Source of the DNA: Pseudonocardia sp.
GTDB lineage: Bacteria > Actinomycetota > Actinomycetes > Mycobacteriales > Pseudonocardiaceae
Length of the DNA: 45,900 nucleotides
Direction: 5' to 3'
Assembly: GCA_019244295.1 (NCBI GenBank)
Contig: JAFASX010000059.1
Coordinates: 1 to 45,900 of the forward strand
Positions 7,111 to 15,872 of this stretch are shown here, piece after piece. Position 1 is the first letter of the stretch. Every line of letters begins with the position of its first letter. The translations under genes were made by a program, and so were the position numbers. A model generated the notes under the pieces. It had not been told where the DNA came from and did no database searches. It worked only from the letters and a program-made list of their open reading frames with translations.

Positions 7111-7727
7111 AACGCAGGATAGGCATGCTTCACGGCGGTGCCTCATACCACGTGAACACTCTGACCGACCCGACAGTACTCGAGCATGACATCACCTCGT
7201 TGTACCTGCCTGGGCTCGTTGACAACTCAACCCGGTCTCAGCTTGCTGACCTCGAAGCGCTGCTGATCTGTGACCGCCTGCATCCCGGCCTGTTACGCGA
7301 ACATGCCGGAGCTCTACTCGGTGTAGCGGATCGAGGCGGCACGATCGTTGTGCTCGGCGAAGTCGAGGCCCATACCTGGCTATCCGACGTGGACTTTTCA
7401 CCCCGCCCGACGAACTTCTGGTGGTGGCTGACCGGGGAGTCCCCCGGCATCCGTCGGCACAACGCCGATCATTCGATCTGGCATTACGTAGGGCCTGAGG
7501 ACGTGGTGTGGCACTACCACGGCATCCTTTTACCGGCGAGGGACGTGACACCGCTGGTATCGACAGACGACGGTGGTCTGGTCCTCTATGAAGATCGGAG
7601 CAGTACCGCCGGCCGATTGCTGGTCAGCACTATGGACCCGGTGCATCATCACGGAAGCAACTTCATGCCGGCCGCAACCCGGTTCCTCTACGGATTGCTG
7701 CGCTGGTTGGCGGCTGACCCCGAATGA
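7107..7727 (+). CDS. ThuA/GATase1-like protein B (206 aa), function unknown
   Basis: The ATG overlaps the previous TGA. Landmarks are KRRIGMLHGG at the N-terminus, RGGTIVVLGEVEAHTWL near 75-90, FWWWLTGE near 111, SIWHYVGPEDVVWHYHG near 127-143 and STMDPVHHHGSNF near 175. Fold and length match the upstream gene; conserved positions include the 'GPED' turn, followed by an aromatic/His segment. Several His and Trp clusters could bind a metal or carbohydrate. ThuA-like proteins are linked to disaccharide use, but that is a family association, not evidence for this gene. It is the last gene before a hairpin at 7803-7820. Confidence 0.6.
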   Translation: MKRRIGMLHGGASYHVNTLTDPTVLEHDITSLYLPGLVDNSTRSQLADLEALLICDRLHPGLLREHAGALLGVADRGGTIVVLGEVEAHTWLSDVDFSPRPTNFWWWLTGESPGIRRHNADHSIWHYVGPEDVVWHYHGILLPARDVTPLVSTDDGGLVLYEDRSSTAGRLLVSTMDPVHHHGSNFMPAATRFLYGLLRWLAADPE

Positions 7728-7802
7728 CGCCGTGATCGAGAAACAAGCGAGCGGAGGTGTACATCGGGTTCGGTGCTGCCGCGGCTACCGCGGCGCTGCT
7801 GC

Positions 7803-7820
7803 CGCGGCGTTTCCGCCGCG
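7803..7820. terminator. Hairpin between convergent genes
   Basis: CGCGGCG (7803-7809), loop TTTC and CGCCGCG (7814-7820) form a 7-bp GC stem, preceded by a CCGCGG-CTA-CCGCGG palindrome at 7779-7793. It lies between the convergent ThuA-like gene (ends 7727) and the DUF6104-type gene (ends 7863) and could terminate both. Confidence 0.5.
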
Positions 7821-7862
7821 ACTTGGTCACCGCCCACCCGGTACCCGCCGGTCGCCCTGACT

Positions 7863-8036
7863 TCAATCGTCGTCCTCGTCGCGGGCCAGGAATGTGGCCA
7901 GCCGGTCTACCGCCACTTCGAAATCCGGGTTCAGATCGACAAAGGTGCGCAGCCGCTCGGCCAGCCAGCCCAGCGTGACCTGCTCGATACCGCGTCGCTG
8001 TTCGAGCTCTTCGATGCCTCGATCGGTGAAGTACAC
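7863..8036 (-). CDS. DUF6104-type small protein (57 aa)
   Basis: A short minus-strand gene starting GTG at 8036: VYFTDRGIEELEQRRG, then LGWLAERLRTFVDLNPDFE and a DEDDD tail. I recognise this as the small actinobacterial protein annotated as DUF6104, commonly found close to the 2-oxoglutarate decarboxylase gene kgd, as it is here (kgd ends 2.9 kb away, with the protease pair in between). The protein is acidic, probably helical and cytosolic; its role is unknown. No clear ribosome binding site precedes the GTG, so the start is inferred from conservation. Confidence 0.8.
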   Translation of the reverse strand: MYFTDRGIEELEQRRGIEQVTLGWLAERLRTFVDLNPDFEVAVDRLATFLARDEDDD

Positions 8037-8339
8037 GCTGGGACTCTAGGGCGTGTCCTGGCCGACTTCGCTGGGTGGCTGCGGATCCGGCCAGGGCAAG
8101 CTATTAAAAGGGCGGCGGTGGTTGGGTTGAGGTTAGGTCCACCAGCTGCTGGTCTTGTGGGTCCGTGGCGGGTGATACCGCCGAGCGGGAGGTAGCCCCT
8201 CGTGATCGAGAATGGCGAACTGCCAGCCGCTTCCCGATGGTGCGCGGCGACAATGTCACGAGCGACCGTGGGCAGGACCGGGCCCCTGCCCTCCCCAAAG
8301 TGTGTCGCTCTCGTACGTCCAGCTCGGGGCCTCTGACAG
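8037..8339. other. Intergenic, no gene recognised
   Basis: About 300 bases between the DUF6104-type gene and the I9 propeptide gene (both minus). It should contain the promoter for the former. Frames here look like non-coding GC-rich sequence. Confidence 0.4.
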
Positions 8340-8786
8340 CTACGTAGCCTGGTTGTGGTAAACGACGGGCTGGTCGCCCTCGATGTAGGTCACACCCGGT
8401 TGGAAGCGAGCGGCTTCGATCTGCTTGGCGGAGGCGGTGGCCACGACGACCGCGACTCGGCGGTACTCGGTGAGCTTGGTCATTCCGGTGATGGCGACGG
8501 CTCGGTCGGCGGCGGGGAGGTCGGTGCCGTGGACCATCACCCGGAACTGGCCGTTGGGGTTCTCGGCCATCTGCGCGGCGAGTGGAGGGGAGATCGGCGC
8601 GGGCTCACGTGGTTCGGCGAACGCCGGACCCACGTCGAGGACGGTGGCCGCGACGGCAACGAAGAGCGCAGCGGCGAAGAGCACGGTGGCCCAGCGCCGT
8701 CTGGCGGGCATGACGGCCACGGCGATGTCCCCCTTATCAGGATCGTTGTCCACGTTATCGGGGGACGAGCTGACTTGGGGTGACAT
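8340..8786 (-). CDS. Free-standing I9 propeptide (inhibitor-like) protein with one membrane segment
   Basis: From ATG 8786 the frame gives 148 residues: a short cytosolic tail, a hydrophobic segment at about 31-50 (ATVLFAAALFVAVAATV), a signal-cleavage-like PAFAEP, and one I9 (subtilisin propeptide) domain with FRVMVHGTDL, TGMTKLTEYRRVAVVV and PGVTYIEGDQPV. The I9 domain is strikingly similar to that of the S8 protease upstream (VMVHGIDL, TGMTKLTEFRKVGIVV, PGVTYVEADQLV). It stops exactly where the protease domain would begin. It may be a dedicated exported inhibitor or foldase for the protease, as known for stand-alone I9 proteins in fungi, or a copy truncated by deletion. The start is uncertain: the frame is open to 8924, and ATG 8708 is also possible. 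Confidence 0.65.
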   Translation of the reverse strand: MSPQVSSSPDNVDNDPDKGDIAVAVMPARRRWATVLFAAALFVAVAATVLDVGPAFAEPREPAPISPPLAAQMAENPNGQFRVMVHGTDLPAADRAVAITGMTKLTEYRRVAVVVATASAKQIEAARFQPGVTYIEGDQPVVYHNQAT

Positions 8787-8993
8787 CCGTGCGATGACGT
8801 CGTGCGCCGCTAGATCCGGCTCAGATCGGGGCTGTCTCTCTGTCGTCCAGCGCCAGGCCAACCCCCTCCTCGGGCTCCCGAGGCGGAGCCGGCTTGGCGC
8901 CACGCTCGTCCAGGCTGCCAGCATGCCTTGACATAGGTGCCGGGTCCGTTGACCATCCAGCGCGGGCCCGGCCGGCTAGGGGTTATGCGATTT

Positions 8994-10454
8994 CTAGTGA
9001 TCGCGCGAATTCTTGTGATCGAGAAACTTGGCCGCCTCGAGGACATCGACCAGACCAGTGCCCTTGTCGAACGAGGAGGTGTACTCGCCGACACGGACGT
9101 ACGGGACAGACCGGCCGTCGTACTTGAACGCGGTCCGTTTCAGTGCGTCTTCCACATCGCCCGGGCTGGCGTGCGGGCTCAGCTGGAACAGCTGCGCGAT
9201 GGCCCCGGCGATGTGTGGCGCGGCAAACGAGGTGCCGACCACCTCCTGAAAGTTGCCCCCGTCCGGGCCCAGCCCCATCGACACTGCTGCCATCATGCAG
9301 TCGACGAAGAACGGGCGACATGCAGTGAGAATAGGCTCACCCGGGGCCGAGATGGCCGGCCATGTGGATGGGTCGCTCGCCAGGCCCCGCGAGGAGGAGT
9401 CCGCGACATGGCGCCGGGTCAGATTGTACGAGGCCACCGAGACGATGCCTGGGGTCGGGTCCTGCCCAGGCGGGTTGCTTTCGTTCACGGTTCCGTCGCC
9501 GTCGGCGTTGCCATTGGCCCAGACCGTCATGACGCCCTCGGCCGCTAAGGCCCGCTGCAGCTTCGCTGTGGCCGACCTCGGGTCGAAATTCCCGCCGTGT
9601 AGGGGCCCGTAGGAGTTGTTGGTAACCTTGATCGGCGGACATTCCTTAGACGAGGAGCCGGAACCGCACGGCTGCTTGTGGTTCTCCAGCACCCAGCTGA
9701 GCGCGGTATTTGTAGCTACCAGATCCGCTTGCGGACCCCTATCGGTACCGACAATAATAGCGGCATCCAACGACACTAGTTTGGCCCCAGGGGCCGCCCC
9801 CGAAATCCTCCTACCGTCGGAGAGGGTGATCGGGTTGCCGACGGCGATGGCGCTGACACTAGTACCGTGCCCTTGGGCCAGGTCGGTCAACGTGGTGTTA
9901 CCCACTTCTCTGCAGCCCATCATCTCCAGCGGACCGCAGACCAGGTTGTTCACCACCTTCCTCCCTGAAAGGGAGGGGTGGGTCGGGTCAATACCAGTGT
10001 CGATCACCGCGACCGAGACCCCGGATCCGTTCAACGGCTTACCGTTCGCGCCGGTCAAGTCCCGCGCGGCCTGGGCGCCGTGAGTCACCTCGTTCGAGTT
10101 GTCTGTGAACAGCTTGACGAGCTGGTCGGCTTCCACGTAGGTCACACCGGGCTGGGACCGGGCCTGCTCGACCTGTTGCGGCGTCGCTCGCGCAACTACG
10201 ATACCGACCTTCCGGAACTCAGTCAGCTTGGTCATTCCGGTCTCGCTCACCGCCCGGTTGGCCGTAGCCAAATCGATGCCGTGCACCATCACCAGAGCGG
10301 GCACGCTCGCCGATTTCCTCACCGGCGGTCCGGTCAACGAATCCGACACCGGTGTAGCCACCGCGGTGCCCACCGTGATCGAACTGATGACAAGACAGAC
10401 CCCGACTACTAGACTGGCTGGCCGACGCCGGCCCCACGCACGAATACGGAACAC
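8994..10454 (-). CDS. Secreted subtilisin-family (S8) serine protease with I9 propeptide
   Basis: Start GTG 10454 is chosen because GGAGG lies five bases upstream; a longer frame to a TTG at 10496 lacks a site. The 486 residues comprise a signal peptide (basic RIRAWGRRR then SLVVGVCLVISSITV), an I9 inhibitor propeptide (about 50-125), and a subtilisin domain with Asp in VAVIDTGID (near 150), His in GHGTSVS (near 196), oxyanion Asn in TNNSYG and Ser in GTSFAAPHIAG (near 409). It is therefore an exported, self-processed endopeptidase. Several Cys pairs fit an extracellular enzyme. There is no C-terminal anchor, unlike mycosins, so it is not the type VII secretion protease MycP. A partner-like free propeptide gene follows 207 bases downstream on the same strand. 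Confidence 0.9.
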   Translation of the reverse strand: MFRIRAWGRRRPASLVVGVCLVISSITVGTAVATPVSDSLTGPPVRKSASVPALVMVHGIDLATANRAVSETGMTKLTEFRKVGIVVARATPQQVEQARSQPGVTYVEADQLVKLFTDNSNEVTHGAQAARDLTGANGKPLNGSGVSVAVIDTGIDPTHPSLSGRKVVNNLVCGPLEMMGCREVGNTTLTDLAQGHGTSVSAIAVGNPITLSDGRRISGAAPGAKLVSLDAAIIVGTDRGPQADLVATNTALSWVLENHKQPCGSGSSSKECPPIKVTNNSYGPLHGGNFDPRSATAKLQRALAAEGVMTVWANGNADGDGTVNESNPPGQDPTPGIVSVASYNLTRRHVADSSSRGLASDPSTWPAISAPGEPILTACRPFFVDCMMAAVSMGLGPDGGNFQEVVGTSFAAPHIAGAIAQLFQLSPHASPGDVEDALKRTAFKYDGRSVPYVRVGEYTSSFDKGTGLVDVLEAAKFLDHKNSRDH

Positions 10455-10904
10455 AAAACCCTCCGAGAAACCTATCAAGATCGCACGATACGACAATCCA
10501 TTGGGCCTAACTGAGGCGGTCCCGACGACGATCCGTTACAGCACTCGATCAGGTGGCCGGCCCTATCGTCCGCTCAGTCCGCGCGAGGCTGGTGAGTCGA
10601 CGCATCGAGCGCGCTGTTAAAATGCTGCGCTCGAGTGGCGCCCGGTATTCCTTATGTCCGCAATGGCCGATTGGTCGGCAACTTCGGATGAAGATCCCCG
10701 CCTGAGGCCCGCAGGTCACAGGTCACGGGTGACCCGTCAGGGAACAACCGACGGATAGGGTATGGCGGGTCTCTGTTGAACGGTCGCGGTAACGGAGTCC
10801 ACCGCCCACGCCAACATCGTCGAATAGCTCCACCATCGCGGGCGGATCGGCTTCATCCCATTCCCGCGGCCGCGGTTCGGTCAGTTCTCGAGACCATGGG
10901 ACCA
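10455..10904. other. Intergenic region between kgd terminator and protease promoter
   Basis: About 450 bases. It should hold the protease promoter (minus strand). There is a small palindrome GGTCACGGGTGACC near 10716-10730. A 60-codon minus frame at 10723-10905 lacks a ribosome binding site and any family resemblance, so I do not call it. Confidence 0.4.
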
Positions 10905-10935
10905 CCCCGGTAAGCCAGGTCCAGGCTTACCGGGG
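10905..10935 (-). terminator. Strong hairpin terminator of kgd
   Basis: CCCCGGTAAGCC (10905-10916) and GGCTTACCGGGG (10924-10935) are perfect 12-bp inverted copies around a 7-base loop, 16 bases past the kgd stop. It has no U-tract, as expected for actinobacteria. Confidence 0.8.
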
Positions 10936-10951
10936 TCGCCCCTGAACTCGA

Positions 10952-13900
10952 TCAGTCGTCGGCGAGGGCTTGCTCGATCAGCCGGGCCTGCTCAACCTCG
11001 TGCACCTTGCCGGAACCGGCCGCCGGGGCGGCCATCCGCCGCCGTGACACTCGCTTGATCCTGGCCAGTCGGTCGGGCAGCGCCTCGGGCAGCGCCAACC
11101 CGAGGAACGGCCAGGCGCCCTGGTTGGCCGGCTCTTCCTGCACCCAGCGAATGTCCTTGGCCGCATTCGGATAGCGGTCCAGCGCGGCGGTCAGCTTCCG
11201 TTTCGACAGGGGGTAAAGCTGCTCCAGCCGAACCAGCGCGATGTCATCACGGCCCGCCTTGGCCACCGCGGCGGCCAGCTCCCAATAGATCTTGCCCGTG
11301 CACAGCAGCACTCGACGCACGCCGCCTTGTGGCCCCGGCTCGGCGGCGAACTTCGGGTCGTCCAGCACCGAATGGAAGCTGCCGTGGGTGAACTCCTCAA
11401 GCGGGCTGACCACCTGCTTGGCACGCAACATCCACTTCGGGGTGAATACCACCAACGGACGGCGAATACCGTCCAAGGCGTGGCGGCGCAACAAATGGAA
11501 GTAGTTGGCCGGCTCGCTTGGCACGGCGACCAACATCGACCCTTCCGCGCAGAGGGTGAGGAACCGCTCGATCCGGCCTGAGGAGTGGTCCGGTCCCTGC
11601 CCCTCCATGCCGTGCGGCAACAGCAGCACCACATTTGCGGTCTGGCCCCACTTGGCCTCACCGGAGGAGATGAACTCGTCGATAATCGGCTGCGCGCCGT
11701 TGACGAAGTCACCGAATTGAGCCTCCCAAGCGACGAATGCGTCCGGATTGGCGACGGAGTAGCCGTATTCGAAACCAAGCGCGGCGAATTCCGACAGCGC
11801 CGAGTCGTAAGGCAAGAAGCGTTCCTGCCCTTCACCGAGGTTACGCAGCGGGTAGTATTCCTCGCCTGTCTTGCGGTCAATCACCACGGCGTGCCGCTGC
11901 ACAAAGGTGCCGCGCCGGGTGTCCTGGCCGGATATCCGGACCAGCTTGCCGTCCATCACGATCGAGCCCAGGGCAAGCAGCTCGGCGAACGCCCAGTCGA
12001 CGTTGCCTTCTCGCGACATGGCCAGCCGTCGTTCCAGCACTGGTTTGACCCGTGGATGGACGTTGAAGCCCTCGGGCAGGTTGACATGCGCATCGCCAAT
12101 CCGTCTGATGACCTCAAATGGTATTGAAGTCGTCACGTGCTGCTTGACGGTTTGCTCGCTTTCCACTGAGGGACTGGCGACGATCTCGCCTTTCTCTAGC
12201 TCGCGGACTTCGTTAAACACGTGTTCAAGCTGGTTGGAGAAGTCACGCAGCGCATCTTCGGCCTCGTCCATCGAGATGTCGCCCCGGCCGATCAGTGACT
12301 CGGTGTACAACTTGCGGACGCTGCGTTTGGCGTCAATTTTCTCATACATGGCTGGCTGGGTTATCGAGGGGTCATCACCCTCGTTGTGACCCCGGCGGCG
12401 GTAGCAGACCATGTCGATCACGACGTCGTTGTGCCAGCGCTGCCGATACTCCACGGCCAGCCGGGCGACCCAGACGCAGGCCTCCGGATCGTCGCCGTTG
12501 ACGTGGAAGACCGGCGCGCTGATTATCTTTGCCACGTCGGTGCAGTACTGCGAGCTGCGTGAGTGTTCCGGCGCGGTGGTGAAGCCGACCTGGTTGTTCA
12601 CCACGATGTGCACTGTGCCGCCAGTGCGGTAACCGCGCAGCAACGCCAAGTTCAGCGTCTCGGCCACCACGCCCTGACCGGCGAACGCCGCGTCGCCGTG
12701 CAGCACGACCGGTAGCACGGTGAACCCCTCGGGGCCGCGGTCCAAGATGTCCTGCTTGGCTCGGGCGATGCCCTCCAGCACCGGGTCGACGGCCTCCAGG
12801 TGGGACGGGTTGCAGGCCAGCGACACGGTCGTCTCACCGTCGCCGAACATTCGGAAGTACTTGCCCTCGGCGCCGAGGTGATACTTGACATCGCCGGAGC
12901 CGTGCGCTTGACCAGGGTCGAGGTTGCCCTCGAACTCTCGGAAGATCTGACTGATCGGTTTGCCGACGATGTTGGCCAGCACATTCAGCCGGCCCCGGTG
13001 GGGCATCCCGATGACGACTTCGTGCATCTCATCCGCGGCCGCCGAGTCGAGTACGGCGTCCAGCAGCGGAATCACCGTCTCGCCGCCCTCCAGCGAGAAC
13101 CGCTTCTGCCCGACGTACTTGGTCTGCAGGAACGTCTCGAACGCCTCGGCCGCGTTCAGCTTGGACAGAATGTACTTCTGCTCGGCTACCGGGGGTTTGA
13201 CATGCGGGACCTCGATGCGCTCCTGCAGCCAGACCCGCTGGGCGGGGTTGGAGATATGCATGTACTCCACGCCAACCGTGCGGCAGTAGGAGTCTCGCAG
13301 CACGCCCAGCACGTCGCGGAGCTTCATGTGTGTCTGGCCGGCGAACGCGCCGACCGCGAACGTGCGCTCCAGATCCCACAGGGTCAGGTCGTGGGAGAGA
13401 ATGTCCAGGTCAGGGTGGCGGCGCTGGCGATAGTTCAGCGGATCGGTGTCGGCCATGAGGTGGCCTCGGGTGCGGTAGGCGTCGATCAGCTCGAGCACCC
13501 TGGCCGTTTTGTCGACTGTGCCTTCGGGGATGTCCTGCACCCAGCGCACTGGCTCGTAGGGCACCCGCAATGAGGCGAAGATCTGGTCGTAGAACCTGTC
13601 CTCGCCGAGCAGCAGCTCATGCACCCGACGCAGGAAGTCGCCGGATTCCGCGCCCTGTATGATCCGGTGGTCGTAGGTCGAGGTCAAGGTGATGATCTTG
13701 CTGATGCCGAACTCGGCAAGCCGTTCGTCGCTGGCGCCCTGGAAGGACGCCGGGTACTCCATCGCACCAATCCCGATGATCGTGCCCTGACCGGTCATCA
13801 GCCGAGGAACACTGTAGTTGGTGCCCAGGATGCCGGGGTTGGTCAGGCTGACCGTGGTACCCGCGAAGTCCTCGGCTTGGAGGTTGCCTGAGCGCGCTTT

Positions 13901-14731
13901 GCGGACCATGTCCTCGTAGGCCGACCAGAACTGCGCGAAGCTCATCGCCTCGCAGCCCTTGATCGAGACCACTACCAGCGAGCGCTGCCCGTTCTTGCCT
14001 GGCAGGTCGATTGCCAGGCCGAGGTTGACATGCTCGGGAGTGACCACCGCCGGCTTGCCGCCGGTCTCGGCGAAATGCCGGTTCATTGACGGAAAGTCGG
14101 CCAGCGCTCTGACCACGGCATACCCGATGAGGTGCGTGAAGGAGACCTTCCCGCCTCGGGTGCGTCGGAGCTGGTTATTGATCACGACCCGGTTGTCGAC
14201 GAGCAGCTTGGCGGGCACCGCGCGCACGCTGGTGGCGGTGGGCACCGACAGCGATGCCTCCATGTTCCGCACCACGACGTTGGCGGCGCCGCGCAGCTGG
14301 GTGGCCTCCCCCTCCCCCTCGGGGGAGACTGACGCGGCGGGCTTAGCGGCGCGTGAGGTGCTCCCCGCGGCGGGTTTCGAGTCAGGAACCGGCAGGCTGG
14401 CGTCGAGCACTCGCGGGCTCGAGGGCCTCGGGCCGGTGGTCGTCGCTTCGGTGGCCGGGCGGACAATGCCGTGCGCCGGGGTGTCCGCCTGGCCGTTGGT
14501 CGCTTGACCGTTGGTCGCCTGGGTACCGTGGGCGTCGGCGGTTGGGCCATTGGTGACCGAACCGTCAGCGCGGCGGCGGTAATCGGCGAAAAAATTGTGC
14601 CACGCGGAGTCGACAGACGATGGATCGTGGAGAAAGCGTTGGTACATCTCCTCGACGAGCCACTCGTTGGTACCGAACTGCGCGGTCGGGAACGGGGGGA
14701 CCGACTCGGCTGACGAGCTGCTGGTGGACAC
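10952..14731 (-). CDS. kgd: Multifunctional 2-oxoglutarate decarboxylase/dehydrogenase (E2-E1 fusion)
   Basis: About 1,259 residues, the usual length for actinobacterial Kgd/OdhA. Order: an N-terminal segment typical of E1o ([15 protein letters not shown]); a Pro/Ala/Thr-rich linker; an E2-type succinyltransferase domain (about 160-380) ending in [15 protein letters not shown] with the catalytic His; then the thiamine-diphosphate E1 part with [13 protein letters not shown] (near 575), [11 protein letters not shown] and VNNQVGFTT (about 678-715), and a C-terminal transketolase-like domain (EEPANQGAW). It decarboxylates 2-oxoglutarate in the TCA cycle and supplies succinyl groups to lipoyl carriers in trans; no lipoyl domain is present. 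GTG 14731 has GAGG 12 bases upstream; GTG 14749 is the alternative. It is monocistronic, with its own hairpin terminator, and divergent from folP2. Confidence 0.95.
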   Translation of the reverse strand: MSTSSSSAESVPPFPTAQFGTNEWLVEEMYQRFLHDPSSVDSAWHNFFADYRRRADGSVTNGPTADAHGTQATNGQATNGQADTPAHGIVRPATEATTTGPRPSSPRVLDASLPVPDSKPAAGSTSRAAKPAASVSPEGEGEATQLRGAANVVVRNMEASLSVPTATSVRAVPAKLLVDNRVVINNQLRRTRGGKVSFTHLIGYAVVRALADFPSMNRHFAETGGKPAVVTPEHVNLGLAIDLPGKNGQRSLVVVSIKGCEAMSFAQFWSAYEDMVRKARSGNLQAEDFAGTTVSLTNPGILGTNYSVPRLMTGQGTIIGIGAMEYPASFQGASDERLAEFGISKIITLTSTYDHRIIQGAESGDFLRRVHELLLGEDRFYDQIFASLRVPYEPVRWVQDIPEGTVDKTARVLELIDAYRTRGHLMADTDPLNYRQRRHPDLDILSHDLTLWDLERTFAVGAFAGQTHMKLRDVLGVLRDSYCRTVGVEYMHISNPAQRVWLQERIEVPHVKPPVAEQKYILSKLNAAEAFETFLQTKYVGQKRFSLEGGETVIPLLDAVLDSAAADEMHEVVIGMPHRGRLNVLANIVGKPISQIFREFEGNLDPGQAHGSGDVKYHLGAEGKYFRMFGDGETTVSLACNPSHLEAVDPVLEGIARAKQDILDRGPEGFTVLPVVLHGDAAFAGQGVVAETLNLALLRGYRTGGTVHIVVNNQVGFTTAPEHSRSSQYCTDVAKIISAPVFHVNGDDPEACVWVARLAVEYRQRWHNDVVIDMVCYRRRGHNEGDDPSITQPAMYEKIDAKRSVRKLYTESLIGRGDISMDEAEDALRDFSNQLEHVFNEVRELEKGEIVASPSVESEQTVKQHVTTSIPFEVIRRIGDAHVNLPEGFNVHPRVKPVLERRLAMSREGNVDWAFAELLALGSIVMDGKLVRISGQDTRRGTFVQRHAVVIDRKTGEEYYPLRNLGEGQERFLPYDSALSEFAALGFEYGYSVANPDAFVAWEAQFGDFVNGAQPIIDEFISSGEAKWGQTANVVLLLPHGMEGQGPDHSSGRIERFLTLCAEGSMLVAVPSEPANYFHLLRRHALDGIRRPLVVFTPKWMLRAKQVVSPLEEFTHGSFHSVLDDPKFAAEPGPQGGVRRVLLCTGKIYWELAAAVAKAGRDDIALVRLEQLYPLSKRKLTAALDRYPNAAKDIRWVQEEPANQGAWPFLGLALPEALPDRLARIKRVSRRRMAAPAAGSGKVHEVEQARLIEQALADD

Positions 14732-14959
14732 GGTTGACGATCGCCTCACTTGATGATTGTAGTTCCTACTGCCGCTTCGGCGCTCTAACCAGGTTAGTCT
14801 CCTCGTCGGATGGGTCCACCGCAGTCGCTTGCTGAGGCGTCTCGTTCATCACTCGGTGAGATCCTAGGCGCGCCGGCCATCAAGCCTACCCGGTTCGTCG
14901 TGAGGGGCGGCCAGCACGCATTGTGTCTGACCTAATCTACAAACCGTGAGGAAGTACGG
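14732..14959. other. Divergent promoter region of kgd and folP2
   Basis: Some 230 bases between the divergent kgd and folP2 starts, with no coding signal. The folP2 ribosome binding site is GAGGAAG at 14949-14955. No clear palindromic operator was found. Confidence 0.4.
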
Positions 14960-15867
14960 ATGGCGGATCGCGAACACGGAATGGCTTATGTGCCGAGGCT
15001 GATCAAACCTGTGCGTACGATCGGGCGGCGGCGCTTCGACTTCTCCCGCCAAGTGGCGGTTATGGCAATCATCAACCGGACCACCCACTCGTTCTATGAC
15101 GTGGGGGTGACCTTCGAGTTGCGGAAAGCGGTCGAGGCGGCGGAGAAGGCCGTCGCGGATGGGGCTGACTGGCTTGACATCAGCGGAGTGCCGTTCTTGA
15201 ATGGTCCGGACGTGGGCGCGGATGAAGAGCTTGACCGGGTGATTCCGCTGGTGGAGGCGGTACGGGAGTGCACGGATGGGGTTATCTCGATTGACACGTT
15301 CCGCCCCGATGTCGCTCGGCACGCGATTGCCTCTGGCGCCGATGTGATTAATGACACTTCCGGGCTGCGAGATTTGGCGATGGCGGATCTCGCGGCGGAA
15401 TCCGGGGCATCATTGGTTATCACCCATTCACTGGCGCCTCCGCGTACGCCATTGCCGAGGCCGAGCTATTCTGACGTGGTTGTGGAGGTGGCGGAGTTTC
15501 TGCGGAGCAGAGCGGAACTCGCTATAAGCCGGGGGTGCGCGAGGAGCAGATCATCACCGACCCCGGACATGACCTCCATAAGAACACGTATCACTCCCTG
15601 GAACTGACCCGTCGGCTTGACGAGATCGCCGCCATTGGGTACCCGATGCTCACAGCCGTCTCCAACAAGGACTTCATTGGAGAGGTCACGGACTGCCCGC
15701 CTGGCGGGCGGCTGGGCGGCACCCTGGCCGCGGTTGTGATGTGCATTCTCCAGGGCTCCCGGATCGTCCGGGTGCACAACGTGGAGCCGGTGATTTCGGC
15801 TGTTCGCACCACCGAGGCGGTGCTGGGGTGGCGACAGCCGGTAGCCCCCGTACACAACCTGGTTTGA
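14960..15867 (+). pseudogene. folP2: FolP2-type dihydropteroate synthase homolog, frameshifted
   Basis: Frame 1 from ATG 14960 gives QVAVMAIINRTTHSFYD, DWLDISGVPF, ISIDTFRPDVA and ADVINDTSGL, the pterin-binding TIM-barrel landmarks in the FolP2 (not FolP1) variant. After AISRG at about 15532 it runs into non-homologous residues. The expected continuation (REEQIITDPGHDLHKNT, LTAVSNKDFIGE, GSRIVRVHNV, ending 15867) is in another frame, beginning at GTG 15535. The break falls in a run of five G at 15531-15535; six would restore one 302-residue protein. Either a sequencing slip or a real mutation explains it. FolP2 is a paralog of dihydropteroate synthase; in Mycobacterium leprae it lacked synthase activity, so the true reaction is unsettled. 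Confidence 0.8.
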
Positions 15868-15872
15868 CCGCC

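Noticed and set aside
8994..10454. S8 protease as mycosin (MycP)
   Set aside because: It has an I9 propeptide and lacks the C-terminal membrane anchor and the ESX context.
10723..10905. 60-codon minus frame between kgd and the protease
   Set aside because: No ribosome binding site or known family; its upstream end runs into the kgd terminator hairpin.
14960..15867. Programmed frameshift in folP2
   Set aside because: The break lies in a plain G run with no slippery heptamer, stem or internal Shine-Dalgarno evidence; a one-base loss or sequencing error is simpler.
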